Program-made: the position numbers and the translations under genes
NCBI GenBank assembly: GCA_944320765.1
Contig: CALUIS010000013.1
Coordinates: 23,755 to 87,754, forward strand
Source of the DNA: an uncultured Paraprevotella sp.
GTDB lineage: Bacteria; Bacteroidota; Bacteroidia; Bacteroidales; Bacteroidaceae
Direction of reading: 5' to 3'
Length of the DNA: 64,000 bases
Notes under the pieces: generated by a model
The model's input: the letters and a program-made list of their open reading frames with translations, nothing else
The model's database searches: none
Told to the model about the DNA's origin: nothing
In this document: in pieces, positions 43,094 through 51,546 of the stretch
How positions within the stretch are numbered: position 1 is the stretch's first letter
Layout: every line of letters begins with the position of its first letter

Positions 43094-43860
43094 TGAAAGA
43101 GAATAAAGTAGGGACATATTCCTTTGTGGCCGAACCGTTCCATGTGGACTTCACCGGCAGGCTCTTCATGGGCGTGCTGGGAAACCACCTGCTGAATTGT
43201 GCGGGATTCCATGCCACGGAGCGTGGCTTCGGCATGGCGGAGCTTAATGAAAGCAACTATACGTGGGTGTTGTCCCGGCTGGCCATCGAACTGGAAGAGA
43301 TGCCGGCGCAATACGAGGAGTTCTCGGTGGACACATGGGTGGAGAATGTTTACCGATTGTTTACAGACCGAAACTTTGCCATTTACGGAAAGGACGGAAA
43401 GGTGTATGGCTATGCGCGTTCCGTATGGGCCATGATTAATATGGACACGCGTAAGCCTGCTGACTTGCTGTCGCTGCATGGCGGGCGTATCGTGGATTAT
43501 ATCGACTCTGACAAACCTTGCCCGATAGAGAAGCCCGGCCGTATCAAGGTCGGCAATGGCATGCCGGTGCGTTCGATTGACATTTATTATAATGACATTG
43601 ACATCAACGGGCATGTGAACAGTATCAGATATATGGAACACGTGTTGGACTTGTTTCCTAAAGACTGGTACGAGAACCATGTCATCCGGCGGTTTGAGAT
43701 GGCTTACGTCGCCGAGAGCTATTTCGGCGATGCGCTCAGCCTCTTCCGTGAGGACAATGGTGACGGCACATTTGACATAGAAGTGCGCAAGAATGTGGGA
43801 GGTGACAATCCCGAGGGGGAAGTAGTTTGTCGAAGCAAGATTAAATTTGATAACAAATAG
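43093..43860 (+). CDS. Acyl-ACP thioesterase
   Basis: 255 residues, two hot-dog domains of the FatA/FatB type (PF01643-like). The first opens 'FVAEPFHVDFTGRLFMGVLGNHLLNCAG'; the second has 'NDIDINGHVNSIRYMEHVLD', the Asn-x-His-type catalytic segment. Releases fatty acids from acyl carrier protein. Its start overlaps ilvN by one base, placing it firmly in the branched-chain amino acid operon. Since branched 2-keto acids prime iso/anteiso fatty acids, a link between the two pathways is plausible but inferred from position only. Confidence 0.88.
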   Translation: MKENKVGTYSFVAEPFHVDFTGRLFMGVLGNHLLNCAGFHATERGFGMAELNESNYTWVLSRLAIELEEMPAQYEEFSVDTWVENVYRLFTDRNFAIYGKDGKVYGYARSVWAMINMDTRKPADLLSLHGGRIVDYIDSDKPCPIEKPGRIKVGNGMPVRSIDIYYNDIDINGHVNSIRYMEHVLDLFPKDWYENHVIRRFEMAYVAESYFGDALSLFREDNGDGTFDIEVRKNVGGDNPEGEVVCRSKIKFDNK

Positions 43861-43892
43861 CTGTTTGCGGTAGGCGGTTTGGAATAATTTTG

Positions 43893-43900
43893 TAACTTTG
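43893..43900 (+). promoter_or_regulatory. -7 box (TAACTTTG) for ilvC
   Basis: TAnnTTTG match 69 bases before the ilvC ATG. A second match, TAATTTTG, directly precedes it (43885-43892). TTTG sequences are present upstream but at 17 or 25 bases. Suggests ilvC can be transcribed on its own. Confidence 0.5.
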
Positions 43901-43969
43901 CCGTCGGATTTAGTGTGAAAAAGTATTTTAATAGAAACGCGGCTGTGGCCGCACAAAACAGAATAGAAA

Positions 43970-45013
43970 ATGGCAGAAATGAATTTTGGCGGTGTCATCG
44001 AGAATGTGATGACCCGTGAGGAATTTCCATTGGAGAAGGCTCGTGAGATTTTGAAGGACGAGACGATTGCAGTTTTAGGGTATGGTGTTCAAGGTCCCGG
44101 CCAGGCGTGCAACCTGCGGGACAATGGCTTCAACGTGATTGTGGGGCAGCGTCCGGGCAAGACTTACGACAAAGCCGTTGCCGACGGTTGGGTTCCGGGA
44201 GAGACCTTGTTCTCTTTGGAAGAAGCCGCCGAGAAAGGTACGATTGTGTGCATGTTGCTGTCCGATGCGGCGCAGATGCAGTTGTGGCCGACCATCAAGC
44301 CGCATTTGACTCCGGGAAAGACGCTGTATTTCTCTCATGGCTTCGCCATCACGTGGAGCGACCGCACGGGCGTGGTTCCTCCCAAGGATATTGATGTGAT
44401 CATGGTGGCGCCGAAGGGTTCCGGCACTTCTTTGCGTACGATGTTTCTCGAAGGGCGTGGCCTGAACTCTTCTTATGCTGTATATCAGGATGCCAGCGGA
44501 AAGGCTTTGGACAAGGTGCTGGCTTTCGGTATCGGTATTGGTTCGGGCTATTTGTTCGAGACGACGTTCAAGCGCGAGGCTACGTCCGACTTGACGGGCG
44601 AGCGCGGTTCTTTGATGGGTGCCATCCAAGGGTTGCTGTTGGCTCAGTACGAAGTGTTGCGTGAGAACGGCCATACTCCTTCCGAAGCTTTCAATGAAAC
44701 CGTGGAAGAGTTGACCCAGTCTTTGATGCCTTTGTTCGCCAAGAACGGTATGGACTGGATGTATGCCAACTGCTCTACGACGGCCCAGCGCGGCGCCTTG
44801 GATTGGATGGGTCCGTTCCATGATGCCATCAAGCCGGTGGTACAGAAGCTTTATCATAGTGTCGTAACGGGCAATGAGGCCCAGATTTCCATCGACTCCA
44901 ACTCCAAGCCTGACTACCGCGAGAAGCTGCAGGCCGAGTTGAAGGCATTGCACGACAGTGAGATGTGGCGTACGGCCGAAACGGTACGTAAGTTGCGTCC
45001 GGAGAACAATTGA
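43970..45013 (+). CDS. ilvC: Ketol-acid reductoisomerase
   Basis: 347 residues, class I length. Rossmann part with 'IAVLGYGVQGPGQACNLRDNGFNVIVGQRPG', then the helical knotted domain with the Mg-binding acid residues in 'ATSDLTGERGSLMGAIQGLLLAQYE' and 'SEAFNETVEEL'. Reduces and rearranges acetolactate to the dihydroxy acid used by IlvD. 109 bases after the thioesterase, with its own -7 box and a terminator after it. Confidence 0.97.
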   Translation: MAEMNFGGVIENVMTREEFPLEKAREILKDETIAVLGYGVQGPGQACNLRDNGFNVIVGQRPGKTYDKAVADGWVPGETLFSLEEAAEKGTIVCMLLSDAAQMQLWPTIKPHLTPGKTLYFSHGFAITWSDRTGVVPPKDIDVIMVAPKGSGTSLRTMFLEGRGLNSSYAVYQDASGKALDKVLAFGIGIGSGYLFETTFKREATSDLTGERGSLMGAIQGLLLAQYEVLRENGHTPSEAFNETVEELTQSLMPLFAKNGMDWMYANCSTTAQRGALDWMGPFHDAIKPVVQKLYHSVVTGNEAQISIDSNSKPDYREKLQAELKALHDSEMWRTAETVRKLRPENN

Positions 45014-45033
45014 TTTGTAAATATGGATGGTGG

Positions 45034-45069
45034 AGCAAGGGGCATCGAGAAGATGCCCCTTGCTTTTTT
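45034..45069 (+). terminator. Intrinsic terminator after ilvC
   Basis: Stem AGCAAGGGGCATC / GATGCCCCTTGCT around a GAGAA loop, followed by a T run; 21 bases after the stop. Confidence 0.9.
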
Positions 45070-45096
45070 GGTTTTATTGTTGGTGCAGACTGGGTG

Positions 45097-47265
45097 TCAT
45101 GGCTTCTGGGTAGATTCCATTCTTTTCTTCTTTGGGGGATTGTTATGCCGGAAGGGAAACAGGTGGTGCAGCACAGTTCCGGCGATGGAATGCTGGAAGG
45201 TGTTCCTTTCATCTGCTTTTTCATCGACTTGTTCAAGAAGCCGTTCCGCATCCTTTTCTGAAATCACGCCCTCGGAAAGGAGACGCCGGATGGTACGGCG
45301 TTCGTCGGTGAGCAGCATGCGGATAGATTTGTTCGTTAAGGCGTGCCGGTAGGCCTTGGGATAGTTGGCTGCCAATTGCTCCATGACGGAGTTTGCCCAA
45401 TCCATGTTGTGCTGGATTTCAGTCTTGAGTGTTTTAAGCTCCGTTTTTTGCTGCGGCGACAGCAAGTCGGATGCTTCCAGTTCGTCTATGAGTTTGAGGT
45501 TTTCTTTTTGCAGGATGATAAAGCCTCGCGCCAAATCGTATACGGCTACGATCCGTTCGCGGAAATAGAGGCTGACGGTATTGCGGATGGGAAGCAGTCC
45601 TTTGAGATGCTGTATGACAAATGAACGGTTGACGTAGTTGAACACAGACGGGCGGAAGTCCAGGGCGTACTTTCCGTCGTGGTCGTACATCTCATCCAAG
45701 GAATTCATCAGATGCAGGAAAGACGCTTTGGGGATAATGCCTTCTTCATAGATATGCTGGCATGTGGCCTTTTCGTGATTGAGGATGCGGAGACGGATTT
45801 CGGCCAATAAGTCCGGTGTCTGCGGAGCGGCTGTCCATTCGCGGTTGGCTTGTGGGATATATTTCCTGACTTTTTCCCAGTTGGCTTCTTTCAGTTGTTC
45901 GCGTGAAGTCAGCTTCTCCACATATTTCTCTGCGGATTCCTGCAGGTAGGATTGTATCTTATGTTCCATTTGCGTACGTGCGGTGGAGACTTGTGTCAGT
46001 CCCAGCCGTTTGAGCAGCCATTTCATCGTGGTGGCATTGATGGAAAGGGTGAGCGTCACGATGCCGGCCGTGAGAAACAGCACTTGCCTTCTGATTTCTT
46101 CCGGGATAGCCGGGGTGTAGGATACCATCAGTGCCAAGGTCATACCCAAGGCTCCGCGCAGGCCTCCCCAGGTCAGGATGACTGATTCTCGTTTGGACAG
46201 TCCGTATCCCAGTCTCTTCATGGCGGGATAGAAGAGCATGATCATGGCAAACCGGATCAGGTTCAGCCCTGCATACACCAATAGTAAGATGGCGATGTCA
46301 GACCAGTCCAGTTCTACTTTCTCGGCGATGACGACACCCACCATGATAAAGACCAGCGTATTGGCAATGTGGGTGAGAAGTTCCCAGAATTTTCCCATGA
46401 ATACGTTCACTTGCTGCTTCAGCCTGGGGCGTCCGGTGTAGGAGATGGTCAGCCCGAAAGCCACCAGGGCAATGACTCCGGATATGCCCATATAGTATTG
46501 GGACAGGATGAACGTGACGTAGGCAGAGAGAATGATGACGCTGTTTTGTATCATCTCTTCTGAGTTGACGCGTGTGATGAACCATATTGTCAGACGCGCC
46601 AAAAAGAACCCTAACAAGAGCCCCCCGAAGACGACTACCAAGAACTCCACTACGGGAGACGTGGAATCCGTCCCGCCAAAAGCGTAAGCTCCAAAGAAAA
46701 GCATGAAACAGACTATACCCGTCCCGTCATTGAGCAAGGATTCCCCATCCACCAGCGTGGAGAAGCGTTTGCTGGTGCCTAACTCGTGCAGTAAGGCTAC
46801 AACGGCGACAGGGTCGGTCGCACTGATGAGCGCTCCGAACATGAGTGCCACGGGCCAGGTCCATGACGCATATTCCGGCGCGAACAGGCTGATGCCTATC
46901 ATGAGGAGTGCGGTGAGCAACATGCAGACGATGAGGCCGGGGACAGCCAGCAGGGTGGCGTTGGCCAATGTCTTCTTGAAGATGTGCATGTTCATCTCGT
47001 ATGCCGCGTCGAATATCAAAATGGGGAGGAACACATACAGGATGAAATCCGGGTTCGTGTCGGCTACGGATTCTATTGCCGTTGCCACGTGTGGCATGAA
47101 GTCGAAGCAGTGGAACCGGTTGAGCAATCCTATGCCCAACCCGAAAACGAACAGTCCCACGGTATAAGGAAAGCCTGACTTTTTCAGGATGGATTTTAAT
47201 ATGGCGCCGGTTAACAGGCCGGCTATGGCTAATAGCAATGGGGCCAATAGGTTGAAGTCTTCCAT
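45097..47265 (-). CDS. CPA1-type sodium/proton antiporter with long cytosolic domain
   Basis: 722 residues. The first 400 or so form a twelve-segment membrane domain with CPA1 marks 'FLPILIFDAAYEM', 'GALISATDPVAVVALLHELG' and the ion-binding Asn-Asp pair in 'VDGESLLNDGTGIV', later 'WGGLRGALGMTLAL'. The remaining 300 residues are helical and cytosolic, with no recognised nucleotide-binding fold. Exchanges Na+ (or K+) for H+. It follows ppiD on the same strand, separated by a terminator, and has its own -7 box. Confidence 0.9.
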   Translation of the reverse strand: MEDFNLLAPLLLAIAGLLTGAILKSILKKSGFPYTVGLFVFGLGIGLLNRFHCFDFMPHVATAIESVADTNPDFILYVFLPILIFDAAYEMNMHIFKKTLANATLLAVPGLIVCMLLTALLMIGISLFAPEYASWTWPVALMFGALISATDPVAVVALLHELGTSKRFSTLVDGESLLNDGTGIVCFMLFFGAYAFGGTDSTSPVVEFLVVVFGGLLLGFFLARLTIWFITRVNSEEMIQNSVIILSAYVTFILSQYYMGISGVIALVAFGLTISYTGRPRLKQQVNVFMGKFWELLTHIANTLVFIMVGVVIAEKVELDWSDIAILLLVYAGLNLIRFAMIMLFYPAMKRLGYGLSKRESVILTWGGLRGALGMTLALMVSYTPAIPEEIRRQVLFLTAGIVTLTLSINATTMKWLLKRLGLTQVSTARTQMEHKIQSYLQESAEKYVEKLTSREQLKEANWEKVRKYIPQANREWTAAPQTPDLLAEIRLRILNHEKATCQHIYEEGIIPKASFLHLMNSLDEMYDHDGKYALDFRPSVFNYVNRSFVIQHLKGLLPIRNTVSLYFRERIVAVYDLARGFIILQKENLKLIDELEASDLLSPQQKTELKTLKTEIQHNMDWANSVMEQLAANYPKAYRHALTNKSIRMLLTDERRTIRRLLSEGVISEKDAERLLEQVDEKADERNTFQHSIAGTVLHHLFPFRHNNPPKKKRMESTQKP

Positions 47266-47299
47266 AATGTGTGTTCTTACAAGTAAAAGGTTCTGGGTG

Positions 47300-47307
47300 C
47301 AAATATA
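47300..47307 (-). promoter_or_regulatory. -7 box (TATATTTG) for the antiporter gene
   Basis: TAnnTTTG match on the minus strand 34 bases before the ATG, just after the ppiD terminator. No -33 box at the standard distance. Confidence 0.45.
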
Positions 47308-47310
47308 ACG

Positions 47311-47348
47311 AAAAAACCTGCAAGGATGGGCTTTCCTTGCAGGTTTTT
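47311..47348 (-). terminator. Terminator after ppiD
   Basis: Nine-pair stem CCTGCAAGG / CCTTGCAGG flanked by an A run and a T run, so it can act in both directions. On the minus strand it closes the coaX-to-ppiD operon 20 bases after the ppiD stop. Confidence 0.85.
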
Positions 47349-47368
47349 GGAGGAACTTTTCTGTTTTT

Positions 47369-49519
47369 TTAGAAGAAGAGATAGCGTTTGTCTTTCACTT
47401 CGGCCTTTTCATAGAGGTCGTTGATGAAGCGGCTGATGGCCCGCATGTTGAGGCTCTCTTGCTGGGTCTCTTCTTTTTTCGCGTCGTATTTCTCGCTGGT
47501 CTTGTCCTTGCTCACGACCTGAAGCGCATAGACTGCGGCGTTGCCTTTGAACGGTCCGGCGAACTTTCCTTTGGCTGTCTTGCTGGCCACGGCACTCAGC
47601 ATGGGTTCGCTGGAGCCGGTTTTCATGACGAAGGCAGAGGCGCCGAAAGTCACGTGGTTGATGGAGTCGCTTACCGCTCCTTTCTCTTTCATCACGTCGG
47701 CGATGCTCTTGGCATTGGCCAGTTTCTCTTTCAGCATTTCAGCTTTCTTGTCCTTGATGACTTCCTGGGTGAGATACTCCCGCATGTCTTCCATTGTGCG
47801 GTAGCCTTCAGGATGGATGCCGGTCAGGATGGCTACAAGCATGTGGTCGTTGTCGCCGCATTCATAAAGCGGAGACACGTCATCCACGTCCGTGTCCTCG
47901 TTGAAGAGCCAGCGCATGGCCTCGCGCGTGTTGCTCACGCCGCCTACGTAGTGTTCGTTGCTGAACACGTCCTTGCGTTCCTGCAGGTTGTATCCGCTCT
48001 TCAACGCCTGTGCCTCTATGTCCTTGCGCGTGGGGTTGGAGGCGATGAAGTGGCTGAAGTCGTTGTACGCCTTGGCATAGGTCTCCTTGCTGAACTCTAT
48101 CGGGCATTTGATGACAGCCACGTCGTATTTGTCTATCATGGCGCGGCGGTCGGTCACTTGCGCGATGATGCAGCCTTGTGTGAATTCAATCTTCTCCGTC
48201 GCGTTCTTGGGCATGTTGGTGATGGTCTTGATGTATTTCAGGTTGTCCCCGTCCAACATGGCTCCTTCGTAGTTGCGTGAGGTTATCCAGTTGGTTTCCC
48301 CGGTCTGGTTGTACTTCTTGGCGATGGAGTCAAAAGCCACTCCGTTGTCCAGGGCTGTCATGATGCTGTCTGCTGTCTTCTGGATGGTCGTCTGGTCTGC
48401 GCCGGCCACTTGAATCTGGCGGACCTGGATGGAGTCGGGAGCGGACACCTTGTTGATCATCTTGATGATGTTCATCGTGTTGTCCCCGGCAAAGTAATAC
48501 GGGGCCTTCATTTGTCCGGCAGACAAGGAGTCCAGCTGTGCCGCGATGTCGGCTGGGAAGATGTTTTTGCTGACGGGAAGCTGGCTGTAGCTGATGACGG
48601 AACCGCTTTCGCGCACGATTTTGGCGATGTCGCCTCCGGCGGTCAGGGCTTGTGCTGTTTCGGCCATGTCCTTGTCCAAGGCGGCTTTGTCGGCGGCACT
48701 GGCTTTTACCTGCACGGCGATGAACTTGATGTCGCGGCTTTCGGTTGTCTGCTTGAATCTTTCCTTCAGTTCATCGTACTTGGCTTTCAGTTCGCTGTCG
48801 TCCACCTTGATTTCATTGTCGTTGATGGTGGAGTAGGGTACGGCGGCCATGACGATGTCGCTTTCGTTCGTACGGGCTTCAAATGCAGCTTTGTTGATGA
48901 CTTTGTTGCTCAGCATGGACTTGCTTAAAAGAGCCTGGTATTTCTGGGCCAACGCATCCTGCCGGATGTTTTTTTCGATGAACATCCAGAATTTGTAGAG
49001 GTTGTCGTAATACTCCATGTATTCGGCCGGCAGGGGGTTGCTGTTGTTCTTCATGCCTTCGTAGTCGGTCAGGAACTTCTTCAGCACGTTCGCGTCGAAG
49101 CGTCCCGTCTGCTCGTTACGGAAGGGAGTCTGCATCAGGATAGGGCTGTTGCCTTCCATGATGATGGATTGCACTTCGGCGTCAGTGACGGTCAGCCCCA
49201 GCTCTTCGGCTTCGCGTTCGATAAGCTTGTTGTTCACGAACGTGTTCCACACCTGGTCGCGCAATTGTGTGAGTTGTGCGTCGTTAAGCGCCGTGTTTCC
49301 GGTGGTGAACTTGACGACTTCCGCATACTCGTCCACCAAGTTCTGGAATTCATGTACGGAAAGATGTTCTCCGTAGACTTCTCCGACTCTTTGTTTGCTT
49401 TCGTTGGAAGCCGATTGGATGGAACGCATGGCTTCTTCGGCGATGAACGCAAAAAGGGCCAATCCGATCACGATGACCAGCAGAGGCCCCTTGTTTCTGA
49501 TTTTCTGTAATGTTGCCAT
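47369..49519 (-). CDS. ppiD: PpiD/SurA-type membrane-anchored peptidyl-prolyl isomerase
   Basis: 716 residues. One N-terminal membrane helix (GPLLVIVIGLALFAFIAEE), a SurA-N-like chaperone region ('EVYGEHLSVHEFQNLVDEYAEVV...VWNTFVNNKLIEREAEELGLTVTDAEV'), then parvulin-like segments around 'DSIQVRQIQVAGADQTTIQKTADSIMTALDNGVAFDSIAKKYNQT' and 'EGYRTMEDMREYLTQEVIKDKKAEMLKEKL'. Helps outer-membrane and periplasmic proteins fold as they leave the Sec channel. Last gene of the coaX operon, 102 bases after the CBS-domain gene. Confidence 0.9.
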   Translation of the reverse strand: MATLQKIRNKGPLLVIVIGLALFAFIAEEAMRSIQSASNESKQRVGEVYGEHLSVHEFQNLVDEYAEVVKFTTGNTALNDAQLTQLRDQVWNTFVNNKLIEREAEELGLTVTDAEVQSIIMEGNSPILMQTPFRNEQTGRFDANVLKKFLTDYEGMKNNSNPLPAEYMEYYDNLYKFWMFIEKNIRQDALAQKYQALLSKSMLSNKVINKAAFEARTNESDIVMAAVPYSTINDNEIKVDDSELKAKYDELKERFKQTTESRDIKFIAVQVKASAADKAALDKDMAETAQALTAGGDIAKIVRESGSVISYSQLPVSKNIFPADIAAQLDSLSAGQMKAPYYFAGDNTMNIIKMINKVSAPDSIQVRQIQVAGADQTTIQKTADSIMTALDNGVAFDSIAKKYNQTGETNWITSRNYEGAMLDGDNLKYIKTITNMPKNATEKIEFTQGCIIAQVTDRRAMIDKYDVAVIKCPIEFSKETYAKAYNDFSHFIASNPTRKDIEAQALKSGYNLQERKDVFSNEHYVGGVSNTREAMRWLFNEDTDVDDVSPLYECGDNDHMLVAILTGIHPEGYRTMEDMREYLTQEVIKDKKAEMLKEKLANAKSIADVMKEKGAVSDSINHVTFGASAFVMKTGSSEPMLSAVASKTAKGKFAGPFKGNAAVYALQVVSKDKTSEKYDAKKEETQQESLNMRAISRFINDLYEKAEVKDKRYLFF

Positions 49520-49621
49520 TGGTTTGAATGATTGTTATTTTATTGTTTTCTTTAAACGATTTTAGCGCACGAAGATACGAAAATCTTCGCATATATCGGT
49601 GTTTGCCGTGCTAAAAAATAG

Positions 49622-50890
49622 CTATTCGGTGATTTTCAGTCGCACGAGTTCTATTTTCGTCGTTGTTTTCTTGATGATTCTGAATTCAAAGTGTCCGAAT
49701 CTGACCACTTCGTTCAGCTTGGGGAAGCTTTGGTATTGGTGCAGGATCAGTCCGCTCACAGTGAGGTAGTCCTCCGATTCGGGGAGGTTCAGGCCCAGCA
49801 GTTCGTTGGCTTTCTCTATTTCCAGCCGTCCGGACAGGACGTATTCGTTTTCCCCGGTTTTTTTGGCCACATAGTGGGTGTTGTCATGCTCGTCCTCGAT
49901 GTCTCCGAAAATTTCTTCCACTAAGTCTTCCATGGTGACGATGCCGGAAGTGCCGCCGAACTCGTCCACCACGATGGCCAGGGATTTTTTTTGCTGCATG
50001 AATCTCTTCAGGAGGTTTTGGGCCGACATGGTCTCGGGGACGACAGGCGTTTCGATGATGCGTGTGGTCCAGTCGGCGGGGTTGCGGAACATTTCGGATG
50101 AGTGGATAAAGCCCACGATATGGTCTATATCTTCCTTGTACACGATAATCTTGGACTTTCCGCTTTCGACGAAGCGATTTTTCAGGGTTTCTATGGAGGA
50201 GCCGAACTCGACGGCTTCGATTTCTGTCCGGGGGACCATGCAGTCCCGCACTTTTACTTCAGAAAAGTAGAGGGCGTTTTGGAAGATTTTTATCTCGTCC
50301 GTGATTTCGTCTTCATCCTCGGCCGATTCTATGCTGGATTGTATGAAATTGTCCAGATCAATCTTGGTAAAGACTTGTTCGGAGACGTTCTTGTTTGTTT
50401 TCAGGCCGAACAGCCGCAGCAAACCTCTGGAAGAGGTGCTGACGAACCTGGAGACAGGATATAGCAGGACATAAGTGAGATAGGCCGGAACGGCACAGAT
50501 CCGCATCATGCGGTTGGGGGCGGTCTTGAAAAGGCTTTTGGGGATGATTTCCACCACGGCCAGTATGACACATGCCGAGATGATGATTTGCAGGAAGAGG
50601 GACAATCCTTTGCCGGTTTGAGGGAAGAATGGGGCAAGGATTTCTTTGTCGATGACTTCGGACATCAGCAGGCAGTAAATCACCAGTGCGATATAGTTGC
50701 CGACCAGCAGGGCCGAGATGAAGTCGCTGGGATGCGAGTGGAATTTGGACAGGATGCGGGAGGTCAGCCTGGTGTCGTTTCGGTCCAGTTCTGCCCGCAG
50801 CTTGTTGGACGAGATGAATGCGGTTTCCATGCCGGAGAAGAAAGCGGAAAACAGCAGGACGACGAGGATTTCTGTTATGGTCGGGTTCAT
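49622..50890 (-). CDS. CNNM/CorC-type membrane protein with CBS pair (hemolysin-like family)
   Basis: 422 residues: DUF21 (CNNM) membrane domain at 1-190 ('FFSGMETAFISSNKLRAEL'), two CBS motifs ('VRDCMVPRTEIEAVEFGSSIETLKNRFVESGKSKIIVYKEDIDHIVGFIHSSEMF' and the one containing 'LAIVVDEFGGTSGIVTMEDLVEEIFG'), and a CorC_HlyC domain at the end. Family members are tied to Mg2+/Co2+ export; older names call them hemolysins without good reason. Its ATG overlaps the lptC stop (ATGA). Confidence 0.9.
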   Translation of the reverse strand: MNPTITEILVVLLFSAFFSGMETAFISSNKLRAELDRNDTRLTSRILSKFHSHPSDFISALLVGNYIALVIYCLLMSEVIDKEILAPFFPQTGKGLSLFLQIIISACVILAVVEIIPKSLFKTAPNRMMRICAVPAYLTYVLLYPVSRFVSTSSRGLLRLFGLKTNKNVSEQVFTKIDLDNFIQSSIESAEDEDEITDEIKIFQNALYFSEVKVRDCMVPRTEIEAVEFGSSIETLKNRFVESGKSKIIVYKEDIDHIVGFIHSSEMFRNPADWTTRIIETPVVPETMSAQNLLKRFMQQKKSLAIVVDEFGGTSGIVTMEDLVEEIFGDIEDEHDNTHYVAKKTGENEYVLSGRLEIEKANELLGLNLPESEDYLTVSGLILHQYQSFPKLNEVVRFGHFEFRIIKKTTTKIELVRLKITE

Positions 50891-51546
50891 GGTTGGTTGG
50901 GTTTTGTGGGTGCGGAGCGCATGACGGAGTCGTTCGGGGCCGTTGTGCTGCCGCTGTCGCTGAATGGGGTTTCCGCATTGGCGTTGCTGACCGTGTAGCG
51001 GGTCATTTGTTCGTTGGAGCGGAAGTTGTATCCTTGCAGGAACTCGTCCGGCTTGCGTATGGTCATGAACATGTGGGAGTACATTTCATGCCGGTCCATG
51101 TCCCAGAAGAGTTCCTCGCTGGTGAATACCGTTCCTTCTTGGTTGCGGATGACCACCCGGCCCCGCAGTTCCCAAAGTTCTTGGTTGTGGCAATATGCCG
51201 TGTCGGCCTGGACGAACCAGTCGATATGGAAGGTGGAGTCGAACTTTTCCAGCAGGATGCCTTTGACGAACGTCCAGCGCGGAGGGTTGGTCGTGTTGTA
51301 GATGTTCCATTCCTCGGCTGTGATTTTGTAGCGTATCACGCCGGAGTCGGAAATCAGCGTGGAGATTCCCCATGATTGCATGAAAGGCACAGAGTCTTTT
51401 TCGTCTATGGCCGGAGCGTGCTTGCCCTTCTCTTCCGCACAGGATATGGCGAACGCCGATATGGTCAAGGCCCAGAGGAGGGCGCTTCGGCGGGTGAGGC
51501 GGGCCAGCCTCGTGGCTGTATGGGGAGCGGGATGATTCGTTGTCAT
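50887..51546 (-). CDS. lptC: LPS export protein LptC (lipoprotein form)
   Basis: 219 residues from MTTNHPAP. An N-terminal hydrophobic segment ends in a lipobox-like 'FAISC', so the mature protein may be lipid-modified at Cys36. The rest matches LptC: 'MQSWGISTLISDSGVIRYKITAEEW', 'RWTFVKGILLEKFDSTFHIDWFVQADTAYC', 'LRGRVVIRNQEGTVFTSEELFWD'. Carries lipopolysaccharide from LptBFG to LptA. The start overlaps the preceding stop (ATGA at 51543-51546) and the end overlaps the next gene in the same way. Confidence 0.9.
   Translation of the reverse strand: MTTNHPAPHTATRLARLTRRSALLWALTISAFAISCAEEKGKHAPAIDEKDSVPFMQSWGISTLISDSGVIRYKITAEEWNIYNTTNPPRWTFVKGILLEKFDSTFHIDWFVQADTAYCHNQELWELRGRVVIRNQEGTVFTSEELFWDMDRHEMYSHMFMTIRKPDEFLQGYNFRSNEQMTRYTVSNANAETPFSDSGSTTAPNDSVMRSAPTKPNQP

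Noticed and set aside
40781..43117. A 778-codon minus-strand frame across ilvB-ilvN
   Set aside because: Covers two clear genes on the other strand; no family resemblance.
49570..49589. Hairpin CGAAGAT-loop-ATCTTCG between the CBS gene and ppiD
   Set aside because: Seven-pair stem without a T run; could be chance or processing. Not strong enough to call a terminator.
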